A DNA stretch of 51,945 bases from positions 1 through 51,945 of the forward strand of contig JAPKCM010000033.1 of the NCBI GenBank assembly GCA_028822935.1, in the 5' to 3' direction. Made by a program: the position numbers and the translations under genes. Within the stretch, counting starts at the first letter, position 1, and each line of letters opens with the position of its first letter. The notes under the pieces are model-generated. The model was not told the origin of the DNA. It saw only the letters and a list, made by a program, of their open reading frames with translations, and did not search any database. Shown here piece by piece: positions 1 to 8,783 of the stretch. Origin of the DNA: Akkermansiaceae bacterium. GTDB lineage: Bacteria > Verrucomicrobiota > Verrucomicrobiia > Verrucomicrobiales > Akkermansiaceae.

Positions 1-272
1 CTTCTTTTTCATGTCTTAGTTTAGGTTCTACGAACCCAAACCTAACATCTCAAATAGTCCAGTTTTTGGAGGTCAGATCAAAAGCCACTCCCAAATAGAG
101 CAGTTAACCCTCTGATTTTGCAGACAATTTTTGAACATCCTATTGCCGTGTTCGAATACCTCATGAATAGCAGCGCTATAGTGTCACCCGGTTCCTTTCC
201 GTGCTAATTCGCGCACAAATAAATGAGACATGATTCAAAAGGAGGGACCGGAGAAACAAAATTAAGAAATCC
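1..272. other. Intergenic left edge, no gene seen
   Basis: No credible coding frame was found in this stretch, which lies downstream of the sulfatase gene. Positions 19-28 and 32-41 form an imperfect inverted repeat (GGTTC, loop TAC, GAACC as the core). It has no T-run on its 3' side on either strand, so a rho-independent terminator cannot be claimed. The rest is unremarkable and fairly AT-rich. Confidence 0.5.
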
Positions 273-2030
273 CTATTTGCGCAAGTTCAGGAGGCGCACA
301 TCCATCACTTGCGACCCCGGGATCTCAAGTGCCCTGAGTGACAGACGTCCTTTTCCCTTCGGCAAATTAATCTTCCCCATTTTCAAGATACGGAAATCTT
401 TCACCAGCGATTCGTTACGCACAAATCGATCTTGGGCGGCGCCAACCAAGGGAGGATCATGGGCGACGGTCACTCGCGCAGTCACTTTTTGATCTCCGAA
501 ACTCAATTCAATCGTGGAGCCAATGTCCCTCTCTGGACAGGTGTAATGGAGTTCAACTTCATACTCCCCGGCCGTCACAACATCTACCTTCCAGAAGATG
601 CGATCCTCCGGCTTTGTCCAGTTGAGGAAAAAGGAACAGTTCGGATGAATTGACGAGCGCTTGATTCCGCCTTCACTATTGCCATCGCGACTTGGCAATT
701 GGTTGTCGATCCCACCAGGATAGCCAACGAGGAAAGGACGAATTGTCATTCGCTTCCCCTTGTTTGGAAGAGTGCTTCTCCACTGAACCATTTCAGCGTT
801 CAATTGATCGACGATTTGAGGGTGCTTCTTCGACAGATCTTTCCGCTGTCCCGGATCAGCAATCATATCGAATAGCTCCCCTTTATCCGAGAGTCGGTAT
901 TGGGAAGTCCTCAATGAAAAGCGATTCGCCCAAGTCGAGAAAATCGTCCGTTCCTTCCACTCCGTTTCCTTCTCCATAAGCAATGGCTTCAAACTCACCC
1001 CGTCAATCGACTTCGGCTCGTCCCGCTGAATCCCCGTGAGAGCGGCAAGCGTCGGAAAAATATCAATCGCGCCGGCAAGCTTCGCCACCCGCTGCCCTTC
1101 GGGAATCTTACCCGGCCAGCGGATAAAAAACGGCACTCGCAATCCCCCTTCATCAGTGGAGCCCTTCTTGCCTCGCATATCTCCGTTCCAGCGATGTCCG
1201 TTAGGACCATTGTCAGAAAAATAAATCACGATGGTATCTTCTTCCAATCCAAGGTCCTCAAGCTGCTTGAGCACTCGCCCGACATTCCAATCGACATTCT
1301 CCACCATTGCCAAAGACGCCCGCTTGTGGGCTTGCTTTTCTCTCTTTGCTTCCCGGTGAACCATCTTCAGATTCTTATCCTTAAACCGGTTCCAAAACTC
1401 ATCAGGCACCTGCATCGGTGAGTGAGGAGTACAATACGGCAAGTAGATCAGAAATGGTTTCTTTGTCTCAGTCTGCTTCTTAATGAAGCGCATCGCCTTT
1501 GTCGTCAGGTCATCCGTGATATAGCCATCACCCTTCACCACTCGCCCATTGTGATCGAGAGCCGGACTGAAATAGTGTCCCCAATGGCCGGAGGTAAATC
1601 CGTAGAATTCGTCGTAACCCCGGGTATTGGGATGATTGGGATACTGCGTTCCATTGTGCCATTTACCAAAGGCGCCAGTTGCGTAGCCCGCCTTTTTGAA
1701 GGCCTCTCCTAAAGTATACTCATCGATATTAAGACGTTCCCTTCCCGTCGAGACTCCGCTCACTCCGGTTTTGGGATGATACCGCCCGGTGAAAAACTCG
1801 GCCCGCGTCGGCGCACAAACCGCACACACGAAGAAGCGATCAAATGAGGCTCCATCCTTGGCCAGAGAATCAATATTCGGAGTATTGATGTCGGTATTTC
1901 CGTGCAACCGCAAATCTCCCCAGCCTTGATCATCGGCGAGAAAGATCACCACATTGGGCGGCTTGCCCGATGCAAAGGAATTAGAGACAGCGAGGCACGC
2001 CACGATACGAATGAAGCATTTCTTAACCAT
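273..2030 (-). CDS. Secreted arylsulfatase, formylglycine type
   Basis: Predicted sulfate-ester hydrolase of the alkaline phosphatase superfamily (sulfatase family S1), 585 aa. Residues 1-20 look like a signal peptide, so it should act outside the cytoplasm. The metal-binding start 'NVVIFLADDQGWGDL' (Asp33, Asp34) and the sulfatase signature 'CAPTR' with Cys72 (the C-x-P-x-R site converted to formylglycine) are both visible. The catalytic core runs to about residue 430, and the last 130 residues resemble a small beta-rich C-terminal domain. It is the last gene of a minus-strand run with the FG-GAP, PVC cytochrome and SGNH genes, 36 bp after the FG-GAP gene. The substrate cannot be read from sequence; sulfated algal polysaccharide is an inference from family and lineage. 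No maturation enzyme gene is in the window. Confidence 0.93.
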   Translation of the reverse strand: MVKKCFIRIVACLAVSNSFASGKPPNVVIFLADDQGWGDLRLHGNTDINTPNIDSLAKDGASFDRFFVCAVCAPTRAEFFTGRYHPKTGVSGVSTGRERLNIDEYTLGEAFKKAGYATGAFGKWHNGTQYPNHPNTRGYDEFYGFTSGHWGHYFSPALDHNGRVVKGDGYITDDLTTKAMRFIKKQTETKKPFLIYLPYCTPHSPMQVPDEFWNRFKDKNLKMVHREAKREKQAHKRASLAMVENVDWNVGRVLKQLEDLGLEEDTIVIYFSDNGPNGHRWNGDMRGKKGSTDEGGLRVPFFIRWPGKIPEGQRVAKLAGAIDIFPTLAALTGIQRDEPKSIDGVSLKPLLMEKETEWKERTIFSTWANRFSLRTSQYRLSDKGELFDMIADPGQRKDLSKKHPQIVDQLNAEMVQWRSTLPNKGKRMTIRPFLVGYPGGIDNQLPSRDGNSEGGIKRSSIHPNCSFFLNWTKPEDRIFWKVDVVTAGEYEVELHYTCPERDIGSTIELSFGDQKVTARVTVAHDPPLVGAAQDRFVRNESLVKDFRILKMGKINLPKGKGRLSLRALEIPGSQVMDVRLLNLRK

Positions 2031-2066
2031 TAGTAAAATAGGCTCAGGATAAAATATCGAGGGATC

Positions 2067-3242
2067 TCAGCGGCTACGAAAAACGTAAACGCCTTTTTTG
2101 TTTCCGATTCCAAGGTCGGTCTTCCCATCACCATTTATATCGGCTGCGGCAAGCTGGGTTCCCGCTCCGGAGTCGGAGTCAATCAAGTGCGGGACGAAGG
2201 AGGCTTTACCATCGTTCCGTTGAAGTTCATACCAATAAAGCACCGCGGCCCCTGCTGAATCGGGGTCGTTTCCATTGTGGGCCCAGTAGCGCTTACCGGT
2301 CGCGAAATCAGTGAGCCCGTCGCCATTAAAATCGCCAACAACCAGCGCATGCGCTTGCGTAAACACCACCCCTCCGACACCCGGTTTCTTCTCTTCAGGA
2401 ATCAACATATGCCTCGTAAAGGACAGGTCATCGTTCTCAAACCAAGCCAATCCCCAGGCATGAGCGGCAATACTTGAGATCACATCATTGTCCCCATCTC
2501 CATCGACATCGTAGACCAGCATCTGCGCCCCACCTTTGACGGAAAAAAGAAAGGGATGAAGAATCCACAGCTCTCCGCTGAGTGGGTTCTTCGGCGCCTC
2601 ATACCAGCCCCCTTTTTCTAAAACATCCACTCGCCCATCTCCATTAAGGTCCCCAAATCCAAGACCGTGGTAATAAGGCGACTTCGTCCGCACCTCCGAA
2701 ATTGCATGAAAGGTCCACGGTTTCTCCGGCGCACTCCAATCAGGTGAAAAGAAACCTACCTTACCTCCCTGCATCGCGATCAGCTCTTCCTTGCCATCGC
2801 CGGTGATATCTCCCAACTCGGGCGACTCATTCCCCATCTTCGTCACCACACGATACTTGGGCCACTCTTCCGATGCCGTCTCCGGCTGAAGATAAAGATC
2901 GAGATGAAAGTTTCCATCGTGGGCCACTTGAAAGAGATCAGCCCTCCCATCGCCATTCATGTCGCGCACCCAGCTCTGAAACGAATTGTGCGCATAGCCT
3001 TTCGCGGGCACCGCCTCACCGGCGCGATAGCGATGGAAGGTTTTAAAATCAGGTCCCTGCCACCACAATGGACCGGCTAAGAGGTCGGTCGCTCCGTCTC
3101 CATTCACATCACCAAAAGAGGCACCCTCGGTATAAACTCCTTTATTCAGCACAAGCCGTTCAATCGGGTCTCCTCCCTCTTGTCGCGCCGCTACTAAAAC
3201 TAAAATGAGCCCCAACGGGCAGAGAAGACTAACTACTTTCAT
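2067..3242 (-). CDS. Secreted FG-GAP/VCBS repeat protein
   Basis: A 391-residue protein with an N-terminal hydrophobic segment (signal peptide, about residues 1-19) followed by repeated Ca-binding-like units such as 'DVNGDGATDLL', 'DMNGDGRADLF', 'DLNGDGRVDVL', 'DVDGDGDNDVI' and 'DINGDGKTDLG'. These are FG-GAP/VCBS repeats, which fold as a beta-propeller like the integrin alpha head. No catalytic motif is seen. It sits between the PVC cytochrome gene (47 bp upstream) and the sulfatase gene (36 bp downstream), so it is probably co-transcribed. A role in carbohydrate or surface binding is inference only. Confidence 0.88.
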   Translation of the reverse strand: MKVVSLLCPLGLILVLVAARQEGGDPIERLVLNKGVYTEGASFGDVNGDGATDLLAGPLWWQGPDFKTFHRYRAGEAVPAKGYAHNSFQSWVRDMNGDGRADLFQVAHDGNFHLDLYLQPETASEEWPKYRVVTKMGNESPELGDITGDGKEELIAMQGGKVGFFSPDWSAPEKPWTFHAISEVRTKSPYYHGLGFGDLNGDGRVDVLEKGGWYEAPKNPLSGELWILHPFLFSVKGGAQMLVYDVDGDGDNDVISSIAAHAWGLAWFENDDLSFTRHMLIPEEKKPGVGGVVFTQAHALVVGDFNGDGLTDFATGKRYWAHNGNDPDSAGAAVLYWYELQRNDGKASFVPHLIDSDSGAGTQLAAADINGDGKTDLGIGNKKGVYVFRSR

Positions 3243-3289
3243 TACTACTAAAATGTCTCAATTTAAAAGAACTCACGAGAAGGAAACCT

Positions 3290-6200
3290 TCATTTCTTTT
3301 CGACCAGCTCAATCAACACCGGAGCGGAACGATAGACGGAATTCACTGACACCGTGAACCGTTCATCATCACCTCCTGCCGGCACTTCAATCGAGGCCGC
3401 GCCCTTCTTAGGAAGAGGAATCTCCTTTTCCCCGTCGAAAAGATGCATCAGCTGCGTTTCGTTGATCTTAAGAATAACTGGACCTTCTCCGTCGCCATCA
3501 AGTCCAAAACGCGCGACTCCATAGCGATTCTTTCCCCGACCCAGAACCTTCGGCATTTCATCGGCAGGCAACGCCCCACTCACCATGCTTCCCATGGGAG
3601 CCCATTGATAGCCCGCGAAACGCTCCGCAAAAATCTTCGGCCCCATATGACCTATCAGATCCCTGGTCCGGGCATGGGGCTGCAACACTTTCCAGTTTCG
3701 CACCAAGGGCCGGGAACTCACCTGAAACTCCCCATCCTTCCCCAACTCGGAAAGAAACCGTACGAGATCGACAAATTCATCTTCACGGAGACTCGCAGTC
3801 AGTCCGGGCGGCATCATCGAGACCGGACTCACGATCTTCGATTTCACATCCGCCTTGGCAATCTTGATGAATCCACCCGCAGAATCGCGCAGCGTGATCT
3901 CCTGATCGCCCTCGCTCACCAATCCACCGGTGTGCGAGTTCCCATCACGAGTCGTCACCAAGGTGGTGTGATACCCTTCCTTGATCTTGTCATTGGGATT
4001 GAGGAGCGAAGTCACCAAATAGTCAATTGGCGCACTTCCTCCAATACTGACCAAATTCGGCCCAACTACCCCTCCACTCACGCCGATCGCGTGACACACC
4101 ATGCACTGAAGTTCCGCCTTCCGGTAAACTCGCTCCCCCTTGCGAGGATCGCCTTCACCCTGAACCCGCGCCACCATCGCTTGCATCTCTGCCGCGCCCA
4201 GTTGCTGCGCCATCGGCTTGAGGTCACCTGCTTTCTCAAATGCCTTGATCAAATCCTGCGGCGGCTTCCCGGTCGTCCCCGCCTTCTGCACACCGAGAAT
4301 GGCAATCTTCCGGGGAAGAGCCTTCCCTTCCAATGCCTTCGCCAAAGCCGAAGAACTCTTCCCATTCCTCAAAAACACATCCAACAGCTGTCCAGCATCA
4401 GAACTCAACTCGCTCTTCTGCAATATCTCTACCGCCCCCTTCGCCGCCCGACTCGGATCAAGATATGCCAACTCCTTAATCGCCATTACCCGCACGTAGC
4501 CCGTCGGACTTTCAGACGCCACTTTCTCAAAGAGCGCGATCACTTCCGCTCCCCCAAAATTCCGCAGCCCTTCCGCGCCTCCACGTCTAGGATACCGCGC
4601 ATTGCTGTCCTGCAAAAACGCCGCCTTCAACGGCTCAAAAGCCGCCCGCTCCTTCCACATCCCCGCCAACACCGCCGCCCGCAAAAAGACCTCTTCCCTG
4701 AGAGACTGCAACGGAACCAAAATCTTCTCCTTCCCCTGATGAGGCTCCAGTTTCCGAATCTGTTTCGCCTCTAACAACGCATCCAAAATTGCGACATCAG
4801 TAGATGACAAAGAAAACAGTCTGCTCAAATCCTGTGCCGATCCCACCTTCGCAATCGTCGAGATCGCACCTGCGCGTTCCTCTCCTTTAAGATTCCCATC
4901 CTCTAGCCCTACGAAAACTCCATCGAGTTTCAAGGGCTTCTCCAAAGCCGCAATCGCGAAAAGCAGATGCTTCAACTTCCCTTTAAAAGTCAACTCACCC
5001 GACTCAAACAAAGGAACCCACTCCCGCTCGTGCTCCCGCACAATCGACCACAAAGCAAAGTCCAAGGTCTCATCCATTGGCTGATCCAGCACCCTCAGAG
5101 CAAAGGGCACCGACGTTTTACCCGGGCGCTGCGCGAGACAACTGACTGCCCAAAGCCGCACCTGAGCATTCTCATCCCCCACCGCCTTCTCAATCATTTG
5201 ATCCACCTTGGGAATTTCGTGATGACGATGATACACCACCCGCAGAGCGGCCGCCCGGAAACGAGGATCACTGGAGTTCGCCAACTTCTCAACCAGCTCC
5301 ACCGGAGTGACATTCAAGGACTGAAAGGTCCACATTGCTTCCACTAATGCCGACTCATTCACTTGCTTCGCGGTCCATGCTCTCAAGGCCGGAAGGACCT
5401 CCTGCCCTCGCTGTCTCAGCTCCTGCTTCGCAAAATCACGTTGAAACCGCTCGGTCGACGTCAATAGCGCCAGCAGAGCCTCCGTTTCCGCGCCCACGAT
5501 CTTCACCTTCTTCACCAAAGGACGGTCCTTAAAAGTCACTCGCCAAATCCGCCCACGCTGATGATCCCGTCGCTTGTCACGGAAGTCCACTTCGCCGTGC
5601 TGAATGATCGGGTTATACCAATCGGCGATGTAAACCGCACCATCAGGTCCCATCTTAACATCGATCGGACGAAAAGCCCGGTGCGCGCTACTCAGAAAAC
5701 CTTCAAGTTGCGTCGACTGATACGAACTCCCCTTCGGCGAAAGCTCATAGCTATTAATACGATGCCCTCGAAAATCCGGTGCAATCATCACTCCACGCAA
5801 ACTCTCAGGCACATGACTCCCCGAGAGAATCTCCAGACCGCACAATTTTGGCTGTCCCGGGTTCAAGCCGCGAATCACTCGCTTGGCTCCTGGCGAAGTC
5901 ACCCCTACTGCTCGTGGAAAGATGAAGTTGATCCCATCACCTCCTGCTCCATCAGTCGCAAATGACTGCCCGTAGTCGTCGAACACGAAGCCCCATGGAT
6001 TCACAAGGCCCTTCGAGAGTACCTCCGCCTGTTGCGTCTCCGGTCGAAAATGCCAAACTCCACCACCCATCAAACGCCGCACCCCGTGAGGAGTTTCAAG
6101 ATGGCTGTGGATGTAGATCGACTGCAAAAAATAAAGCATTCCGTCAGGCCCCTGACTGAAGGTGTGCACCAAATGATGGGTATCCTCGGTTCCAAAACCC

Positions 6201-6649
6201 GATAGCACCACCCGCCGCTCATCCGCAACCAGATCACCATCAGTATCCTTTAAAAAGAGAATCTCGGTCGAGTTCGCGACATAAACGCCCCCATCCATCG
6301 GCAGCACCGCCGTCGGGATGTGAAGATCATCGGCAAAGACGGTTCGCTTGTCAGCAACTCCATCGCCATTCGTATCTTCAAGCACCAGTAACTGATCATT
6401 TTCCTCCGCACCCGGCACGATGTGTGGATACATCCCACTCGACACCAGCCACAGACGTCCTTCCGAATCCCAATTCATCTGAACCGGCTTGGAAATCATG
6501 GGGTCGGAGGCGAAGAGATTGATCTCCATCCCCTCGGGTAGATTAAAGGAAGCTTCCTGCTTCCCGGGATCCGGATCAGGGATATCGCGCAACCCGTTCT
6601 GGGCCTGCAGCGCAATTGTCGTAATAAGAAAAAAGACCGTTAATTTCAT
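3290..6649 (-). CDS. PVC-type heme-binding CxxCH protein (dehydrogenase-like propeller, HEAT repeats, cytochrome c)
   Basis: An 1119-residue secreted protein with a signal peptide at residues 1-17. Residues about 30-370 match the PVC-specific membrane-bound dehydrogenase domain, a glucose/sorbosone-dehydrogenase-like propeller ('LPEGMEINLFASDP', 'KMGPDGAVYIADWYNPII'). Residues about 380-800 are helical HEAT-like repeats. A class I cytochrome c domain follows, with its heme site 'CMVCH' starting at Cys849 and a later 'VSMMPPG' that could supply the axial Met. A further roughly 120-residue C-terminal domain is of unknown type. Its start overlaps the end of the upstream SGNH gene by 4 bp (ATGA), so translation is likely coupled. 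Such proteins are abundant in Verrucomicrobia and Planctomycetes. The electron acceptor and substrate are unknown. Confidence 0.92.
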   Translation of the reverse strand: MKLTVFFLITTIALQAQNGLRDIPDPDPGKQEASFNLPEGMEINLFASDPMISKPVQMNWDSEGRLWLVSSGMYPHIVPGAEENDQLLVLEDTNGDGVADKRTVFADDLHIPTAVLPMDGGVYVANSTEILFLKDTDGDLVADERRVVLSGFGTEDTHHLVHTFSQGPDGMLYFLQSIYIHSHLETPHGVRRLMGGGVWHFRPETQQAEVLSKGLVNPWGFVFDDYGQSFATDGAGGDGINFIFPRAVGVTSPGAKRVIRGLNPGQPKLCGLEILSGSHVPESLRGVMIAPDFRGHRINSYELSPKGSSYQSTQLEGFLSSAHRAFRPIDVKMGPDGAVYIADWYNPIIQHGEVDFRDKRRDHQRGRIWRVTFKDRPLVKKVKIVGAETEALLALLTSTERFQRDFAKQELRQRGQEVLPALRAWTAKQVNESALVEAMWTFQSLNVTPVELVEKLANSSDPRFRAAALRVVYHRHHEIPKVDQMIEKAVGDENAQVRLWAVSCLAQRPGKTSVPFALRVLDQPMDETLDFALWSIVREHEREWVPLFESGELTFKGKLKHLLFAIAALEKPLKLDGVFVGLEDGNLKGEERAGAISTIAKVGSAQDLSRLFSLSSTDVAILDALLEAKQIRKLEPHQGKEKILVPLQSLREEVFLRAAVLAGMWKERAAFEPLKAAFLQDSNARYPRRGGAEGLRNFGGAEVIALFEKVASESPTGYVRVMAIKELAYLDPSRAAKGAVEILQKSELSSDAGQLLDVFLRNGKSSSALAKALEGKALPRKIAILGVQKAGTTGKPPQDLIKAFEKAGDLKPMAQQLGAAEMQAMVARVQGEGDPRKGERVYRKAELQCMVCHAIGVSGGVVGPNLVSIGGSAPIDYLVTSLLNPNDKIKEGYHTTLVTTRDGNSHTGGLVSEGDQEITLRDSAGGFIKIAKADVKSKIVSPVSMMPPGLTASLREDEFVDLVRFLSELGKDGEFQVSSRPLVRNWKVLQPHARTRDLIGHMGPKIFAERFAGYQWAPMGSMVSGALPADEMPKVLGRGKNRYGVARFGLDGDGEGPVILKINETQLMHLFDGEKEIPLPKKGAASIEVPAGGDDERFTVSVNSVYRSAPVLIELVEKK

Positions 6650-7542
6650 TGCGCCACCTCCATCACTCTACTTTTGAGTTCCATAATCTCTGCTTCGCGT
6701 GACACGATGATCGCATCAAACTCGTCCAACTCCTTGGCATTCTGCCCCTGCTCGTGTTTTCGAAAAAGCCTTAAGTAAGTCTCATTGGACGGTCGCCATT
6801 GCTGAAAGAAGAGCTTGTTCTTTTCCATGATTTTCTCCCTCAAGCCATCGCGCTGTTCGGACTTCAGTGAAACCGCTTTCAGCCCCATCGCTTCCACCAG
6901 CTTCGGTGCCACCACCGCATATCCCTTTTCTCCAAAGTGAAGCCCATTCTCCGTAAGCCCCTCACTACTCCCACTCATCGCCTCAAAGAGATCCGCAAAG
7001 CGTAGCCTCCTCTTCGCCGCCAACTCACGAATTGCATTCCGATAAATTTTAAGCCGTCCGTTCTGCTCCGCCATTTTAGGCATTGGTGCCGGAAGCGTCT
7101 CGGCAGGCGGTGGCGACAGCAGAATAACTTCACGTGCGCCCGTCGCCCCTTGAATCATGTCGAGAAGAAGGCCATATCCCGCGATAAACTCGTCTTTCTT
7201 TTTCTCCCCCTCAAACGCCGCCACGGCGCCATAACAAACCATCACCACGGTCGGCTTGATCGCTGTGAGATCATTCTTAAGACGATCAAAGCCCTCCTTC
7301 GGCGGCCCAAAATAGCTCCGCGCCGTCCCAAAGACGGTATCCCCACTCCATCCAAGATTCCGAAAACGCACCTCGGTCACACCCGCAGCCAAAGCCAGCT
7401 CCGTCTCGAGATACCCGAACTGCTGGGCCCTCTCGACAAAAGTATTCCCTATAAACACGACGGTATCCCCTTCCCGAAACGAAAATTCTTCCGCCCTCGC
7501 TAAACACGAAAGCAGCAGCGCAAAACACAAAAGTTGAAGCAT
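6646..7542 (-). CDS. Secreted SGNH/GDSL-like protein with altered catalytic blocks
   Basis: SGNH-hydrolase-fold protein, 298 aa from the ATG at 7542. That start gives a clean signal peptide (MLQLLCFALLLSCLARA), whereas the longer frame from 7593 adds 17 polar residues. Fold blocks are recognisable: 'VVFIGNTFVERAQ' (block I), 'NLGWSGDTVFG' (block II), 'MVCYGAVAAFEG' (block III) and 'NGLHFGEKGY' (block V). The usual Ser of GDS reads Thr, the block III Asn is absent, and the Asp of D-x-x-H reads Asn, so normal esterase activity is doubtful. It is the first gene of the four-gene secreted operon and overlaps the PVC heme protein gene by 4 bp. Confidence 0.82.
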   Translation of the reverse strand: MLQLLCFALLLSCLARAEEFSFREGDTVVFIGNTFVERAQQFGYLETELALAAGVTEVRFRNLGWSGDTVFGTARSYFGPPKEGFDRLKNDLTAIKPTVVMVCYGAVAAFEGEKKKDEFIAGYGLLLDMIQGATGAREVILLSPPPAETLPAPMPKMAEQNGRLKIYRNAIRELAAKRRLRFADLFEAMSGSSEGLTENGLHFGEKGYAVVAPKLVEAMGLKAVSLKSEQRDGLREKIMEKNKLFFQQWRPSNETYLRLFRKHEQGQNAKELDEFDAIIVSREAEIMELKSRVMEVAQ

Positions 7543-7611
7543 GAATATATCAATACGTCTCGAGCCGACTATTCCAATCGAGAATTTTCGCATTTTTTTA
7601 GCTGACGATGT

Positions 7612-7995
7612 TCATCTTGGCCAACTCATTCGTTTCCAGTTGCTACAGTCCCCTCCAATGCGCACTTCCGAAACCTCACCGTCCTCTGCAACAGCCCCTG
7701 CAAAGAGGTAGCTCGGACGTCCCATCTCAAATCCCTGCTCATTGATGATTCCCTTTCCATCGGAAAGCCCGCAGCGCACCAGACAACTCGCAAAGGGGCC
7801 CCACTCCGAGATCGAAAATAAGGCGCTCGCTACTCTTCGGAGCCAAGAGACTCTGGCTCAAGATGGCATAGGCGGTCCCGATGGTAGGATGCCCGGCCAT
7901 GGGAATCTCACAACGAGGCGTGAAGATCCGGACCATGCAATCGCTTCACGGGTTCTTAGATTCTTGCAGAAAAGTCGTCAGGCTCTTGCCCGAAT
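7612..7995 (-). pseudogene. PhzF-family isomerase remnant
   Basis: A decayed phenazine-biosynthesis PhzF-like gene. One frame (7936 to about 7800) reads 'RIFTPRCEIPMAGHPTIGTA', the hallmark N-terminal PhzF motif. A second frame (about 7800 to 7612) reads 'FASCLVRCGL' and 'NEQGFEMGRPSYLFAG' followed by 'EVRIGGD', the hallmark C-terminal part. The middle of the protein (roughly 100 or more residues) is missing and the two halves are in different frames. An in-frame TGA lies just before 'SDCMVRIFTP', and the 5' end runs straight into the 3' end of the SprT-like gene. No intact product is possible. The upper boundary is approximate. Confidence 0.82.
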
Positions 7996-8613
7996 TCAAG
8001 TAAGGCTGATCTCTACCAAGCGGAAGCGTTCGTCATAGTATCCACCTTTCGAATCCTGGCAGCATTGGTAGCAGGCCACCCGGCTTTTAAAGCGGCGGAC
8101 CCGCTCAATCTTAGAACCACAGGATGGACAAAGGTATTTCCATTGCCGTTTCACCTTCCGACTAGGCAGTGGCAGACGATGCGTGGCGGATTCGCCCGGA
8201 ATCCCGAGATCGGAGCATGCCTGCTGCCACTGTTCTCCGTGCGGACTGCAGTTGCCATGACCCAGGCGCTCATAAGTAACCAGGTGAGCCAGCTCATGAA
8301 GCAAGGTGCGGCGCACCTCCTCCTGCGAAATATTGGGAAGATGGGTATTCAGTTCGATCAGACACACAGGCCAGGTGGCTCTTCCCGCTGTCGATCTCAT
8401 GCGGGGGTTCCATTCCACTCCGACACGTGCGGCAAGATCCGGAAGGTCCAGCATGAGACAGAGCCGGGAGCAAATCGCAGTCAGTTCCTCATCGATCCCC
8501 ATCAAGCGTGAACACGCTTCGGCAATCCCCACATCATCTTGAGATTTTACCTCCAAAATCTCAGAAGCCACTGGGTGGAATCCAAACTCTATCTGTCGTG
8601 CCACAGAACGCAT
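7996..8613 (-). CDS. SprT-like zinc metalloprotein
   Basis: A 205-residue SprT-like domain protein. The zinc-protease motif 'HELAH' occupies residues 106-110 (His106, Glu107, His110), followed by 'HGEQWQQACSDLG', which supplies the third ligand region. A C-terminal zinc ribbon is formed by 'CPSCG' and 'CYQCC'. The family includes SprT and the SPRTN core, and the bacterial function is poorly defined. A strong promoter match lies immediately upstream, leaving only 5 bases between the -10 box and this ATG, so the mRNA may be leaderless. It is transcribed away from the MalY gene. The phzF remnant abuts its 3' end. Confidence 0.88.
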   Translation of the reverse strand: MRSVARQIEFGFHPVASEILEVKSQDDVGIAEACSRLMGIDEELTAICSRLCLMLDLPDLAARVGVEWNPRMRSTAGRATWPVCLIELNTHLPNISQEEVRRTLLHELAHLVTYERLGHGNCSPHGEQWQQACSDLGIPGESATHRLPLPSRKVKRQWKYLCPSCGSKIERVRRFKSRVACYQCCQDSKGGYYDERFRLVEISLT

Positions 8614-8618
8614 GTCGA

Positions 8619-8648
8619 AGTATACTACAGAAACCTTTACTATTTCAA
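8619..8648 (-). promoter_or_regulatory. Predicted sigma70-type promoter of the SprT-like gene
   Basis: On the minus strand, TTGAAA (8648-8643) is followed by an 18-base spacer and TATACT (8624-8619), then TCGAC and the ATG at 8613. Both boxes match five of six consensus bases. The expected transcription start falls at or next to the start codon, which would leave essentially no 5' UTR. Confidence 0.6.
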
Positions 8649-8783
8649 GATCTTAACCTTACGATTTATTCACATCTCCATCGTTGAATTTTTAGGAATT
8701 TTCGTAATCACGAAGAAAGTGTTAGATTATCCTGTTAGAACTGTCTCGATTGCATTCACCGACAATTGTGTTTAGTCACTCCC

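Noticed and set aside
19-41. Inverted repeat as a terminator for the sulfatase operon
   Set aside because: The stem is followed by A-rich or mixed sequence on both strands, with no T-run where a terminator needs it.
3443-4774. 443-codon plus-strand open frame
   Set aside because: It is the antisense shadow of the PVC heme protein; its Arg/His/Pro-rich translation has no domain and the minus-strand frame has clear motifs.
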